Positions 46,309 through 53,958 are shown, counted from the first letter of the stretch. The stretch is 64,000 nucleotides of DNA from an uncultured Eubacteriales bacterium (GCA_900315315.1 OMYT01000010.1:25673-89672); one strand, 5' to 3'. Translations and numbers: made by a program. Notes: a model not told the origin generated them from the letters alone.

Positions 46309-46359
46309 ATTTTATCACAGAAAACGGGGATTGTCATTACTGCCGGGGTTTGGTATAAT
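46309..46359. promoter_or_regulatory. divergent promoters sharing the -35 region
   Basis: The plus-strand promoter is TTGTCA (46331-46336), 17 bp, TATAAT (46354-46359). The minus-strand recD2 promoter is ATGACA (46332-46337), 17 bp, TAAAAT (46309-46314). The two -35 boxes overlap by five bases, so only one polymerase can bind at a time. Confidence 0.7.
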
Positions 46360-46396
46360 ATCCGTAAATGCACGGAAACAAAGGGGAGTGGCGGAA

Positions 46397-47770
46397 ATGG
46401 ATATGATGAAGACCCTGCTGATCTACCTGTCGGCAACGATGGCGCTTGCCGTACAAAGCACGTCAGCACCGAAGGAACCGCCTACTCCCGCACCGGAAAG
46501 CACAGCGATCGTGGAAACCGTCGCTCCGGGCGGAGAAGAGAACGGAACGACGGACATTACAGCGGCCCTTGCGGACACACCCGCGCCGACAGCCACCGCG
46601 ACCGCAAAACCGACGCCTGTGCCGGTGCCGACCATTACGCCTAACCTGAAAGGGTATCACAACCTGGGAATGGGCGCGAAGGGCAAGGATGTCAAAAAGC
46701 TGCAGGAAAAACTGGTCGAATTGAAGTATCTTCCTGAAGACGGTGCAGACGGAGCCTACGGCCGGCAGACCTATAACGCAGTCAAAAAGTTCCAGTACTA
46801 TAACGGGCTAAAGCAGGACGGTGTCGCCGGCCGCGCCACACAGACGAATTTGTTTGAGAATCCGGATATCGTACCGAATCCCGAAGCGAAGGAAGAAACC
46901 CCGACGCCGGAAATAACGCCGAAGCCGGAAACGGCGGAAACAGAGGAAGGCGAAACCGCCGGACAGGGTACGGCACCGGAGGAAGAGGAGTCGGCCCTGA
47001 CGGCTGTCCCGCCGGACCTGCTGGACAAATATATGAATACCGGGGAAGCCGAAAAGACCGGTGCGAAAGAAGAACCTACCGAGAAAGTAACAGAGAAACC
47101 CACAGAGAAACCGACCGAGAAACCCACGGAAAAGCCGACAGAAAAACCTACCGGGAAACCGACAGAAGAACCTACCGGGAAACCGACAGAAGAACCTAAG
47201 GAAAACGAGGAAGACACAAACAAAACGGCCGAAGGACAAAAGAAAGTAACAGCCGGAAAGTCTGCCGAAGAACCGACAGCGGAGCCCGAGGAAGAACCGG
47301 ATGAAATCGTGGAGAACGTTGATCTGGACGCTGAAGTATATGATGCCATTATCGGTTCCGTGGCGCTGAACGAGAGCAACGGCCCGCTGGAATTCATCGC
47401 GACGGAAGACGGCGTTCCGGTGACAGCCAGGCCGAGACTGATGCAGAACGGCGCAAAGATCCGGGTGAGCCTGGACGATCTGTGCCAGTGCGTGAAAGGC
47501 TGGCAGCTGACCGACGAAGGCGTCGGAACGATTGTGCTGGAAGCAGCCGGTTATACCCTTGCGATCTACAATGAAGAGAGCGGGTACTCTGCTTCCGTGG
47601 ATGGAACCGAAATTGAGATGAAAGACGATGACCTGGATTTTTCAAACGAAGGACATTTTATCAATGCTGAGTTCCTTGCGAAGGCGCTGAATGGCGAGGC
47701 TGTCTGGGAACCGGAAGAAAGTACGCTGATGCTGAGAATCCGGGATAAGGTGGAGGGGAATTCAGACTGA
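46397..47770 (+). CDS. secreted peptidoglycan-binding protein with Pro/Thr-rich repeats
   Basis: This 457-residue protein has a short hydrophobic N-terminus (MMKTLLIYLSATMALAV), a Thr/Pro-rich linker and one PG_binding_1 domain (about 92-150; KKLQEKLVELKYLPEDGADG). A long acidic linker with ten TEKP-like tetrapeptides follows, then a C-terminal domain of about 120 residues (RPRLMQNGAKIRVSLDDLC, then GHFINAEFLAKAL) resembling the copper amine oxidase N-terminal/stalk domain. It probably sits in the wall. Start chosen at ATG 46397 with GGGGAG upstream. It resembles the exoprotein at 22440 in linkers and wall-binding domain. Confidence 0.75.
   Translation: MDMMKTLLIYLSATMALAVQSTSAPKEPPTPAPESTAIVETVAPGGEENGTTDITAALADTPAPTATATAKPTPVPVPTITPNLKGYHNLGMGAKGKDVKKLQEKLVELKYLPEDGADGAYGRQTYNAVKKFQYYNGLKQDGVAGRATQTNLFENPDIVPNPEAKEETPTPEITPKPETAETEEGETAGQGTAPEEEESALTAVPPDLLDKYMNTGEAEKTGAKEEPTEKVTEKPTEKPTEKPTEKPTEKPTGKPTEEPTGKPTEEPKENEEDTNKTAEGQKKVTAGKSAEEPTAEPEEEPDEIVENVDLDAEVYDAIIGSVALNESNGPLEFIATEDGVPVTARPRLMQNGAKIRVSLDDLCQCVKGWQLTDEGVGTIVLEAAGYTLAIYNEESGYSASVDGTEIEMKDDDLDFSNEGHFINAEFLAKALNGEAVWEPEESTLMLRIRDKVEGNSD
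47078..47197 (+). repeat. 12-bp coding tandem repeat (TEKP units)
   Basis: Ten 12-bp units encode TEKV, five TEKP, then TGKP/TEEP pairs. Codons vary between units, so it is an old repeat, but unit number could still change by recombination and alter linker length. Confidence 0.85.
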
Positions 47771-47797
47771 TTGGTCAGAATATAACCGGATTACGTA

Positions 47798-47826
47798 TTG
47801 AAAATGATATTGGAATCCTGTATGAT
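47798..47826 (+). promoter_or_regulatory. promoter of the HPr-like gene
   Basis: TTGAAA (47798-47803) and TATGAT (47821-47826) are 17 bp apart, about 58 nt before the GTG start. Confidence 0.65.
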
Positions 47827-47884
47827 CTGCATCTGATGTCCGGAACGTCCGGGCAGGAAATAAAAAACAAGGAGGTGCTTTGCC

Positions 47885-48124
47885 GTGAAGTCTGTTATGA
47901 TCCGACTGAGCCTTGTGGAGAATGTCAATAAGTTTGTGAATATTGTAGCGCGCTATCCGTTTGAAATGGATCTGCGGGCAGGGCGCCACGTGGTGGATGC
48001 CAAATCGATTCTGGGCATTTTTTCACTGGATTTGAGCAAACCGATTGCACTGGAGATTTACGGGGACGACTGCGAAGAACTGCTGAAGGAAATTTCTCCT
48101 TTCATTGCAGCAGAAGCAGAATAA
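47885..48124 (+). CDS. HPr-like protein without the phosphorylatable histidine
   Basis: This 79-residue protein aligns along its length with HPr of the sugar phosphotransferase system. The Ser46 helix is kept (AKSILGIFSLDL), but the active-site region is LVENVNKFVNIVARY where HPr has IHARPA, so His15 is lost. It cannot pass phosphate to sugar transporters; like Bacillus Crh it may act only as a regulator or structural homolog. The GTG start follows a strong AAGGAGGTG. It is monocistronic, with its own promoter, structured element and terminator. Confidence 0.82.
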   Translation: MKSVMIRLSLVENVNKFVNIVARYPFEMDLRAGRHVVDAKSILGIFSLDLSKPIALEIYGDDCEELLKEISPFIAAEAE

Positions 48125-48225
48125 GGGGGCTTTCCGAGTGCCCAGGGCTTCCGCCCGTTCTTCGTTGAAAAAGAGCCACTGGCTCTTTTTCCGAGCACTC
48201 AGAACCCCCCTAAAACCCCTTCGGC
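48122..48225 (+). repeat. intergenic GGGGGC-TTTCCG element, copy 8 (long, three-stem form)
   Basis: TAAGGGGGCTTTCCGAGTGC pairs imperfectly with GAGCACTCAGAACCCCCC. Inside are a GGGC-TTCC-GCCC hairpin and a 10-bp hairpin (AAAAAGAGCC, loop ACT, GGCTCTTTTT). The tail is AAAACCCCTTCGGC. The TAA is the stop of the HPr-like gene. Confidence 0.88.
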
Positions 48226-48262
48226 TGCATGAAGGAAAGGAAGAATAAGAGAGCTTCGGATA

Positions 48263-48289
48263 CCTGCCGTTTTTCGGCAGGTTTTTTTG
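48263..48289 (+). terminator. intrinsic terminator of the HPr-like gene
   Basis: CCTGCCG and CGGCAGG pair around TTTT and are followed by seven T. Confidence 0.92.
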
Positions 48290-48300
48290 TTGGAAAATAA

Positions 48301-48386
48301 AAATCCGAACGATAGATGAGAAAATGCTTTCAATCATTCGTGTTTTGTGATAAAATATCCGACTAAGGGGCATCCCCCGAACGATC
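48301..48386 (+). promoter_or_regulatory. purR promoter with PurBox-like operators
   Basis: AAATCCGAACGAT (48301-48313) closely matches the PurR target AWWWCCGAACWWT. A second CCCGAACGAT lies at about 48376-48385, and an inverted weaker copy at 48334-48345. They surround TTTCAA (48328) - 17 bp - TAAAAT (48351). Autoregulation by PurR is the natural reading. Confidence 0.7.
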
Positions 48387-48419
48387 CGCTGATCAGGCAG
48401 AATCAAGGAGATATGAGAC

Positions 48420-49235
48420 ATGGACAGGATCCGCCGGAATGAACGTATGACCGCAATGATGAAGCTTTTATCGGGTACGCCGAACAGAATCTTTACACTC
48501 AGCAGCTTTTGTGAGATGTTCGGTTCTGCCAAATCGACCATGAGTGAGGATGTCGATCTGCTGCAGCAGGTGACGAAAGCGTTTGACCTGGGTGAAGTGG
48601 ATACGGTGACCGGTGCTGCAGGCGGCGTGCGTTACCGGCCGACGGTGAGTCGGGCAAAGGCCAGGGCATATATCGAGGAATTATGCGGAAAGCTGAGCGG
48701 CAGTGAAAGGGTTCTGCCCGGGGATTTTCTGTATTACAGCGATATTCTCAGTACGCCGGAGATCGTAAATCGGATGGGAGAAATTATTGCAACAGAATAT
48801 TATGCGACGGAACCGGATTTTGTTTTGACCATGGAGACCAAGGGAATTCCGGTGGCATTTGCTACAGCCAATGCGCTCGGGGTGCCGCTGGTGATTGCCA
48901 GGCATTTTTCCCGGGTGTATGAAGGTTCGGCGGTGAACATCAATTATGTTTCAGGAAGCGGTAATATCGAAACCATGAGCTTAAGCCGCAGGGCGGTGAA
49001 AGAGAACCAGCGGGCGCTGATCGTTGATGATTTCCTGAAAGGCGGCGGTACGGCACGGGGCATGGTGGAACTGATGAGGGAATTTAATGTCAGCGTGGTC
49101 GGGATGGCATTTGTCATGGCGACGGCCGCTCCCGAAAAGAAGAGAGTTACGGGAGAAAAGGCGCTTATGACGTTGGAGATCATCGCGGGGGAACCGACAA
49201 AGGCAATTGTAAAACCGGCTGAATGGCTTAAGTAA
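48420..49235 (+). CDS. purR: purine operon regulator PurR (PRTase type)
   Basis: This 271-residue protein has an N-terminal winged helix (about 1-75) and a phosphoribosyltransferase-like domain with the PRPP loop ALIVDDFLKGGGTARG, as in Bacillus PurR. PurR binds paired PurBoxes and senses PRPP to control purine genes. AAGGAG lies ahead of ATG 48420. PurBox-like sites sit in its own promoter. Its TAA abuts a structured element. Confidence 0.94.
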   Translation: MDRIRRNERMTAMMKLLSGTPNRIFTLSSFCEMFGSAKSTMSEDVDLLQQVTKAFDLGEVDTVTGAAGGVRYRPTVSRAKARAYIEELCGKLSGSERVLPGDFLYYSDILSTPEIVNRMGEIIATEYYATEPDFVLTMETKGIPVAFATANALGVPLVIARHFSRVYEGSAVNINYVSGSGNIETMSLSRRAVKENQRALIVDDFLKGGGTARGMVELMREFNVSVVGMAFVMATAAPEKKRVTGEKALMTLEIIAGEPTKAIVKPAEWLK

Positions 49236-49273
49236 GGGGGGCTTTCCGATTGCCCCCTTGAACCCCTTCGGTT
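49233..49273 (+). repeat. intergenic GGGGGC-TTTCCG element, copy 9 (short form)
   Basis: TAAGGGGGGCTTTCCGATTG is followed by CCCCCTTGAACCCCTTCGGTT. The TAA is the purR stop codon. Confidence 0.85.
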
Positions 49274-49301
49274 GCATTATCATGAAAGATCATGATATAA
49301 T
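49272..49301 (+). promoter_or_regulatory. promoter of the HlyD-like gene
   Basis: TTGCAT (49272-49277) and TATAAT (49296-49301) are 18 bp apart, so the transcript should start near 49308 with a leader that contains a CGCGGCT-TC-AGCCGCG hairpin and element copy 10. Confidence 0.65.
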
Positions 49302-49333
49302 CTAATGTTGAGATTTCGCGGCTTCAGCCGCGA

Positions 49334-49422
49334 CCAGGGCTTTCCGAGTGCCCAGGGCTGCCGCCCGTTCCTTACTGAAAACGGGCACACCGGCCCGTTT
49401 TCCGGGCGTGCGGAACCCCTGG
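49334..49422 (+). repeat. intergenic GGGGGC-TTTCCG element, copy 10 (long, three-stem form, in an mRNA leader)
   Basis: CCAGGGCTTTCCGAGTGCCC pairs with GGGCGTGCGGAACCCCTGG. The interior has a GGGC-TGCC-GCCC hairpin and a 9-bp hairpin AAAACGGGC/GCCCGTTTT. It shares about 30 near-identical bases with copy 8, but its stem sequences differ while pairing is kept. The ACCCCTTCGG tail is absent. Confidence 0.8.
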
Positions 49423-49472
49423 ACCAGCCGCCGCAGCCGGTTCAGATGCCGCCGCAGCCGGAGAACAAGCGG

Positions 49473-50645
49473 ATGAGCGTTCCGCAGATTATGCTGATCG
49501 TACTGGTGCTGGGTTTTGCCGCCTGGTATCTTGTGACGACGCTGACCCCTCAGGCAGCACCCTATGCCACGATTACGGCGGGAGTGATGGGCGCCCGGTA
49601 TGAGGGGGACTGCCTCATCGTGCGGGATGAGACGCCTTTTGACGCCGAAGGCGTGACCAGTGTTGACTATATTGCGGAAGAAGGAAGCTGGGTTACCCGG
49701 GGAACCACGATCTGCAACGTCTACTCATCGGGTTTCAGTACGAGAGAGATGACGGCGCTGCAGGACTACCGGGATCAAATCAAGGAATACCAGATGAAAC
49801 TTCTGAAGGCCCAGGTGACAACAGATTCCTATATGGAAAAACTGGAAGCGGACGTCATGACCCGGGCCCGGGAAGTACGGGAGCTGATCGGCGGCGCGCG
49901 CGGAAACATGAACAATCAGGAAACCCTGCTGGCCGCAGCGATTCAGAGCCGGCAGAACCGGCTGAAGGAAATGTACAGCGAAGACCAGCGCATGACCCGA
50001 CTGTATGACGATGAACTGAGCCAGCTGCAGCGGATTTCCAGCTGGACCAAACAGTATGCTGCAACGGGAGACGGTCTCGTGAGTTTCTACAGCGACGGAT
50101 ACGAATACGGGCTGACCGTGACGAATTACGATCAGTTTACGCCGGGTGAAGTCCGGGCGATGCTGAACGGGAAAAAGCCGACGGACGATCTGACAGGGAA
50201 GGGCAAGACGACGATTTACCGCCTGATCCGCGAAGGACACTGGATCGTTCTGATGCTGATCAGGGACAGCAACTGGAATCCGGTGGAAGGTGCGGTTTAT
50301 GAACTGAAACTGGAGAACTTCAAGGATACGATGGTGGACGCCCGGGTGCTGAGCTTCACCCGGACAGGCGGGGAACTGCTGGTACGCCTTGACGTGAACA
50401 GCGAGGTTGAACCGGTTCTGTATGTCCGGACCTGTACGGGCGTGCTCGGGGACAGCGTAGCAAGCCTGACGGTGCCGGAAAGAGCGCTGTATTACCAGGA
50501 CAATATGCCGGGTGTTGTCGTGGTGGACGGAGATTACCAGTTCTTTATCCCGGTGAATGTGATGGATAAACGCGACGGGATGATTTTTATTTCGGCTATA
50601 CAGCAGGGAGTGCTGTATGAGGGGCAGACAGTGAGACTATTTTAG
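49473..50645 (+). CDS. HlyD-like membrane fusion protein
   Basis: One N-terminal membrane helix (IMLIVLVLGFAAWYLVTTL) is followed by a beta-barrel/biotinyl-lipoyl-like half, a long coiled coil (about 95-190) and a second beta region, the build of HlyD/MFP-type proteins. No partner transporter is adjacent. The start is uncertain: ATG 49473 has GGAG 9 nt upstream, while ATG 49446 and an open frame back to 49305 would add a PPQP-rich segment and residues encoded by element copy 10. With the promoter TSS near 49308, the 49305 ATG cannot be used from that transcript. Confidence 0.7.
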   Translation: MSVPQIMLIVLVLGFAAWYLVTTLTPQAAPYATITAGVMGARYEGDCLIVRDETPFDAEGVTSVDYIAEEGSWVTRGTTICNVYSSGFSTREMTALQDYRDQIKEYQMKLLKAQVTTDSYMEKLEADVMTRAREVRELIGGARGNMNNQETLLAAAIQSRQNRLKEMYSEDQRMTRLYDDELSQLQRISSWTKQYAATGDGLVSFYSDGYEYGLTVTNYDQFTPGEVRAMLNGKKPTDDLTGKGKTTIYRLIREGHWIVLMLIRDSNWNPVEGAVYELKLENFKDTMVDARVLSFTRTGGELLVRLDVNSEVEPVLYVRTCTGVLGDSVASLTVPERALYYQDNMPGVVVVDGDYQFFIPVNVMDKRDGMIFISAIQQGVLYEGQTVRLF

Positions 50646-50687
50646 GGGGCTTTCCGGTTGCTCCCCTTAAACCCCCTTCGGGTTCGG
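50643..50687 (+). repeat. intergenic GGGGGC-TTTCCG element, copy 11 (short form)
   Basis: TAGGGGGCTTTCCGGTTG is followed by CTCCCCTTAAACCCCCTTCGG and GTTCGG. The TAG stop of the HlyD-like gene overlaps the G run, and AACCC/GGGTT can pair in the tail. Confidence 0.85.
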
Positions 50688-50745
50688 CTTATGTTTGCTT
50701 CAGGAAAAGAGTTTGAGGGACAGCAACAGAGAGAGAAGGAAGACA

Positions 50746-51432
50746 ATGACCCGGGAAGAGCTTGAGCAAAGAGTGGAGCAGGTCCGGCGGGAACTGGAGA
50801 TTGCCGCGGATGGCCGGTGGCCGGTACCGAAACTGATTGCTGTGACAAAAACTCACAGTGCGGAGGAAATCCTGCCGCTGAAGGAGATCGGGGTGACTGA
50901 GATCGGGGAAAACCGGGTTCAGGAACTGAAGACAAAATTGCCGGAACTGCAGGGCTGCTTCGGGATTCACCTGATCGGAAGGCTTCAGCGCAACAAAGTC
51001 AGGCAAATCATCAATGATGTATGCATGATCCAGTCAGTGGACAGTATTCCGCTGGCTGAAGAGATCCACGCGCGCGCTCTGGCAGCTGAAAAGCAAATGC
51101 CTGTGCTGGTGGAGGTCAGCCCGGCGGGCGAGGAGCAGAAAGGCGGCGTTCCCTTTGAGGAAACGGAAACTTTTCTGAATCAGATTGCGAAACTGGACGG
51201 GATCCGGGTCCGCGGCCTGATGGCGGTCATGCCGCTGACAGACGACGAAGAATATCTGGACGGACTTTTCGCGAAGACGCGGGAGCTGTTTGACAGGCTG
51301 AAGGAGAGAAGCCTGAACGGAATCGGGATGGAAGAACTCAGCATGGGTATGTCGGGGGATTACCGCCTGGCCGCTGCCCACGGGGCGACCATGGTCCGGG
51401 TCGGCAGTGCAATCTTCGGGCCCCGTAACTGA
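50746..51432 (+). CDS. yggS: YggS/YlmE-family PLP-binding protein
   Basis: This 228-residue PLP homeostasis protein has the alanine-racemase-like barrel: the PLP lysine in LIAVTKTHSAEEI, GENRVQEL, HLIGRLQRNKVRQI and SMGMSGDYRLAAAHGATMVRVGSAIFG. I start at ATG 50746, behind AGAAGGAAG. It begins the yggS-sepF-divIVA cluster typical of Firmicutes (ylmE-sepF-divIVA), with 27 nt to sepF. Confidence 0.94.
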   Translation: MTREELEQRVEQVRRELEIAADGRWPVPKLIAVTKTHSAEEILPLKEIGVTEIGENRVQELKTKLPELQGCFGIHLIGRLQRNKVRQIINDVCMIQSVDSIPLAEEIHARALAAEKQMPVLVEVSPAGEEQKGGVPFEETETFLNQIAKLDGIRVRGLMAVMPLTDDEEYLDGLFAKTRELFDRLKERSLNGIGMEELSMGMSGDYRLAAAHGATMVRVGSAIFGPRN

Positions 51433-51459
51433 CGGAAGGAAAAGGAGCGAAACAGACCA

Positions 51460-52326
51460 ATGGCATTCAAAGACCTGATCAGGGAATTCGAAGGATTGTT
51501 CAGCCGCGTCCGGGGGGACGGCACCCGCAGGCCGGACGGCGGAACAAGCCATTACAGCCCGATGAGGAAAAAGACGGCAGACCAGACAGCGCAGCAGTCT
51601 GCCGGGAATATGCAGTATGTCCACACAGGGTTTACAGGGATGACGCCGCCATCCGAATACGGCTTCGGACAGGAGAACATAAACAGCGGATCCGCCTGGA
51701 CACAGTCCGCCGAACGGACACAATATTCAGGCCAGGCGCCGGCCGGAGGAAGATACTTCACGTCAAACACGGGAACAGAAACGGGATTCCCCAGGGCGAG
51801 ACAGGACAACATCTCCTATATGCCGGGCTTCGCGCCGGCAAACCGGGATATGCACAATACGCTCCATGTGGAGCATATTATGACGCTGACCGGCCTGAAG
51901 AGCTGCTACGAAGCGATTGAGTGCATGAAGAACGGGGAGACCCTGATCGTAATGCTTGACGCGATTGCCAACGAAAGCGAAAGCATGCGCTGTCAGGATA
52001 TGCTGGCAGGAGCCGCCTTTACGCTGGGATGCACGGTCCGGCTGCTGGCCGGGTCGCGGATCGTTCTGATTGCTCCGGAGGGGGTACTGATTCTGCCGGA
52101 GAAGCAGGGTATGCCGGAGGGAATCCGGCCGCCGGAAATGCCGGCGGCCCGGATGAACGCGGCGGCGGAAGCGCCGCGGCCGGGGCGGCGGGAACGCCGG
52201 ACAAGCCCCAACGCTTCGGACTGGACAGCCGCGCGCAACGGCGAGATGGACAACTATAATCCCTATACCGGCACGATGCCGGTAGCGGCGGGATCATACG
52301 CAAGTTTCGGCGGATACGGTTATTGA
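51460..52326 (+). CDS. sepF: cell division protein SepF
   Basis: SepF tethers FtsZ to the membrane and aligns its filaments. The 288-residue protein has an amphipathic N-terminal helix (MAFKDLIREFEGLFSRV), a long Gly/Gln/Ser-rich linker and the SepF core (about 130-205; TGLKSCYEAIECMKNGETL, then VRLLAGSRIVLIAPEGV). About 80 disordered, Pro/Arg-rich residues then end in FGGYGY. It is nearly twice as long as the Bacillus protein because of the linker and tail. Confidence 0.9.
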   Translation: MAFKDLIREFEGLFSRVRGDGTRRPDGGTSHYSPMRKKTADQTAQQSAGNMQYVHTGFTGMTPPSEYGFGQENINSGSAWTQSAERTQYSGQAPAGGRYFTSNTGTETGFPRARQDNISYMPGFAPANRDMHNTLHVEHIMTLTGLKSCYEAIECMKNGETLIVMLDAIANESESMRCQDMLAGAAFTLGCTVRLLAGSRIVLIAPEGVLILPEKQGMPEGIRPPEMPAARMNAAAEAPRPGRRERRTSPNASDWTAARNGEMDNYNPYTGTMPVAAGSYASFGGYGY

Positions 52327-52345
52327 TTAAAGGAGGGAGAGGCAC

Positions 52346-52813
52346 ATGGAACGGATCACTGCGGACGTGATCGCGGAAAAGGAGTTTTCCATCGAATCCA
52401 AGGGCTACAGCAAGAACGAGGTGGATAATTTTCTGGATGAGATCTGCGAGGAAATGGACCGGCTGAACAACGAGATCTTTGATCTTCGCCAGAAGACGAC
52501 CATGGTACGGCCCCAGGCCCCTGCGGAGAACGCTCCGACAGGAGCCGAGGAAAGCCGTTTCCGGGAAATCCTGGAAATGGCGGCCCAGGTGAAGGAGGAG
52601 ACGATCCGCCGGGCAAAAGAGGATGCGGAAGCGATCCGGATGAAAGCCGAAACAGAGGCGACTGAACGCCTGGAAGGCCTTGAGGCGGAGCGGGATGATC
52701 TGAAGACGGAGATTGAGAACCTGAAACAGACGGCGGCGGATTACCGCCGGAAGTTTGAAGAACTGCTGCATGCGCAGCAGGAGGCGCTGGAGAAAGCAAC
52801 AGGGTTGTTTTGA
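52346..52813 (+). CDS. divIVA: DivIVA-family cell division/polarity protein
   Basis: The 155-residue protein opens with the DivIVA membrane-binding domain (DVIAEKEFSIESKGYSKNEV, then DNFLDEICEEMD) and continues as coiled coil to the end. It binds curved membrane at poles and septa. AGGAGGGAG precedes the ATG. The ylmG and ylmH genes that usually lie between sepF and divIVA are missing. Confidence 0.93.
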   Translation: MERITADVIAEKEFSIESKGYSKNEVDNFLDEICEEMDRLNNEIFDLRQKTTMVRPQAPAENAPTGAEESRFREILEMAAQVKEETIRRAKEDAEAIRMKAETEATERLEGLEAERDDLKTEIENLKQTAADYRRKFEELLHAQQEALEKATGLF

Positions 52814-52842
52814 TGATGTGAGAAATGAGGGAAAGATAGATT

Positions 52843-53733
52843 ATGTTCGGACACAGAGCGGACGGAAAAAGACTCAGGCATCTGGACCCGATTATCCAGA
52901 TTACGCCGTATCTGATGCCGATGCGCTGCGACGCGCAGGTGTTTCTGGAACATAAGGTGGACTATGAAAAGCTGGCCAGATACATCGCGGAAAAGAACCG
53001 GCAGGGTGAGAAAATCACTTTCATGCAGATTCTTGTGGCCGGGTATGTCCGGGCGATCAGCCAGAATCCGGCGGTGAACCGGTTCATCTTCAACAAACAG
53101 TACTATGCGCGGAACAACTGTTCCGTATCGTACGCGGTCCTGAAGGATCCGCAGGATAACGAGAGCAAAGAGACGACGGTGCAGATCCGGTTTGACCTGA
53201 CGGACACGCTGTTCGACGTGCGCGACCGGATGAACGACGCAGTGGAAAAAGCCCGCGCCACGGAAGACGGTGATTTTGTGATCAAACTCGCAAAAGCAGT
53301 CCTGAAAATCCCCGGCCTTCCGACTTTGATCGTGGCCCTGTACAAACTGCTGGACCGGTACGGAATCGCCCCGAAGTTCATCGTGAAAGGGCTGCCGTTC
53401 TACAGCGGCATGTTTATAACAAACAACGCATCTATCGGCCTGAGCCATCCGCTGCATCATATCTACAATTTCGGCGACGTCAGCCTGTTTATCGGAATGG
53501 GAAACGTCGTCAAAGAAGCGGCAACGGATAGCGAAGGCAACATCCGGATGAAACGGTGGCTGCCTCTGGGGCTGACCGCTGACGAGCGGGTGTGCTCCGG
53601 GGCGCACTATGCGAAGTTCTTTGCAGATGCGACCAGGAATTTCGGGAATCCGGAGCTGCTTGAGCAGCCGCCGGAACAGGTGTTCTTCGACGAAGGCGTC
53701 GAATATCACGTTCCGAAAATCAAAAAAGCATAA
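52843..53733 (+). CDS. 2-oxoacid dehydrogenase acyltransferase-like protein, degenerate active site
   Basis: The 296 residues match the catalytic domain of E2 acyltransferases without lipoyl or E1-binding domains (FMQILVAGYVRAISQNP, then ITNNASIGL). The catalytic HxxxDG segment reads DERVCSGAHYAKFF: the His is Glu and the Asp is Ser. Classical CoA-dependent acyl transfer is therefore unlikely. It follows divIVA by 29 nt, so it may be part of the division operon. Function unknown. Confidence 0.78.
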   Translation: MFGHRADGKRLRHLDPIIQITPYLMPMRCDAQVFLEHKVDYEKLARYIAEKNRQGEKITFMQILVAGYVRAISQNPAVNRFIFNKQYYARNNCSVSYAVLKDPQDNESKETTVQIRFDLTDTLFDVRDRMNDAVEKARATEDGDFVIKLAKAVLKIPGLPTLIVALYKLLDRYGIAPKFIVKGLPFYSGMFITNNASIGLSHPLHHIYNFGDVSLFIGMGNVVKEAATDSEGNIRMKRWLPLGLTADERVCSGAHYAKFFADATRNFGNPELLEQPPEQVFFDEGVEYHVPKIKKA

Positions 53734-53739
53734 AGGGAA

Positions 53740-53958
53740 TTAATCTTCCGGATCCACATAGTATTTTCCATCGGGTGTTTTGCCGATTACATCCATATCT
53801 GCCAGTTGATCTGTATACTCCTGAAACTGGTCCGGGTTTTCCAGGTCCGTTTCGGATAAGGCTTTTGCCGATTTCGGACTCTGTGCACCTGCTTTTTGGA
53901 GCGCTTCGATGATGAGCTTTTTCCGCAGAGACAGTGCTGAAGATGTGAAAACTGCCAT
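53740..53958 (-). CDS. small protein of unknown function
   Basis: This 72-residue acidic protein starts MAVFTSSALSLRKKLIIEAL behind a strong AAGGAGG. It has three predicted helices and a terminal hairpin (MDVIGKTPDGKYYVDPED), which would fit a small winged helix. The stop lies 6 nt from the stop of the convergent gene. Not recognised. Confidence 0.7.
   Translation of the reverse strand: MAVFTSSALSLRKKLIIEALQKAGAQSPKSAKALSETDLENPDQFQEYTDQLADMDVIGKTPDGKYYVDPED

Noticed and set aside
47078-47197. CRISPR-like regular repeats
   Set aside because: These are 12-bp coding repeats (TEKP) in frame within a secreted protein; there are no spacers. No CRISPR array or cas gene was found in the window.
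49305-49472. Use of ATG 49305 as the HlyD start
   Set aside because: The visible promoter would start the transcript at about 49308, after this codon, and the first 40 residues would be encoded by the structured element.
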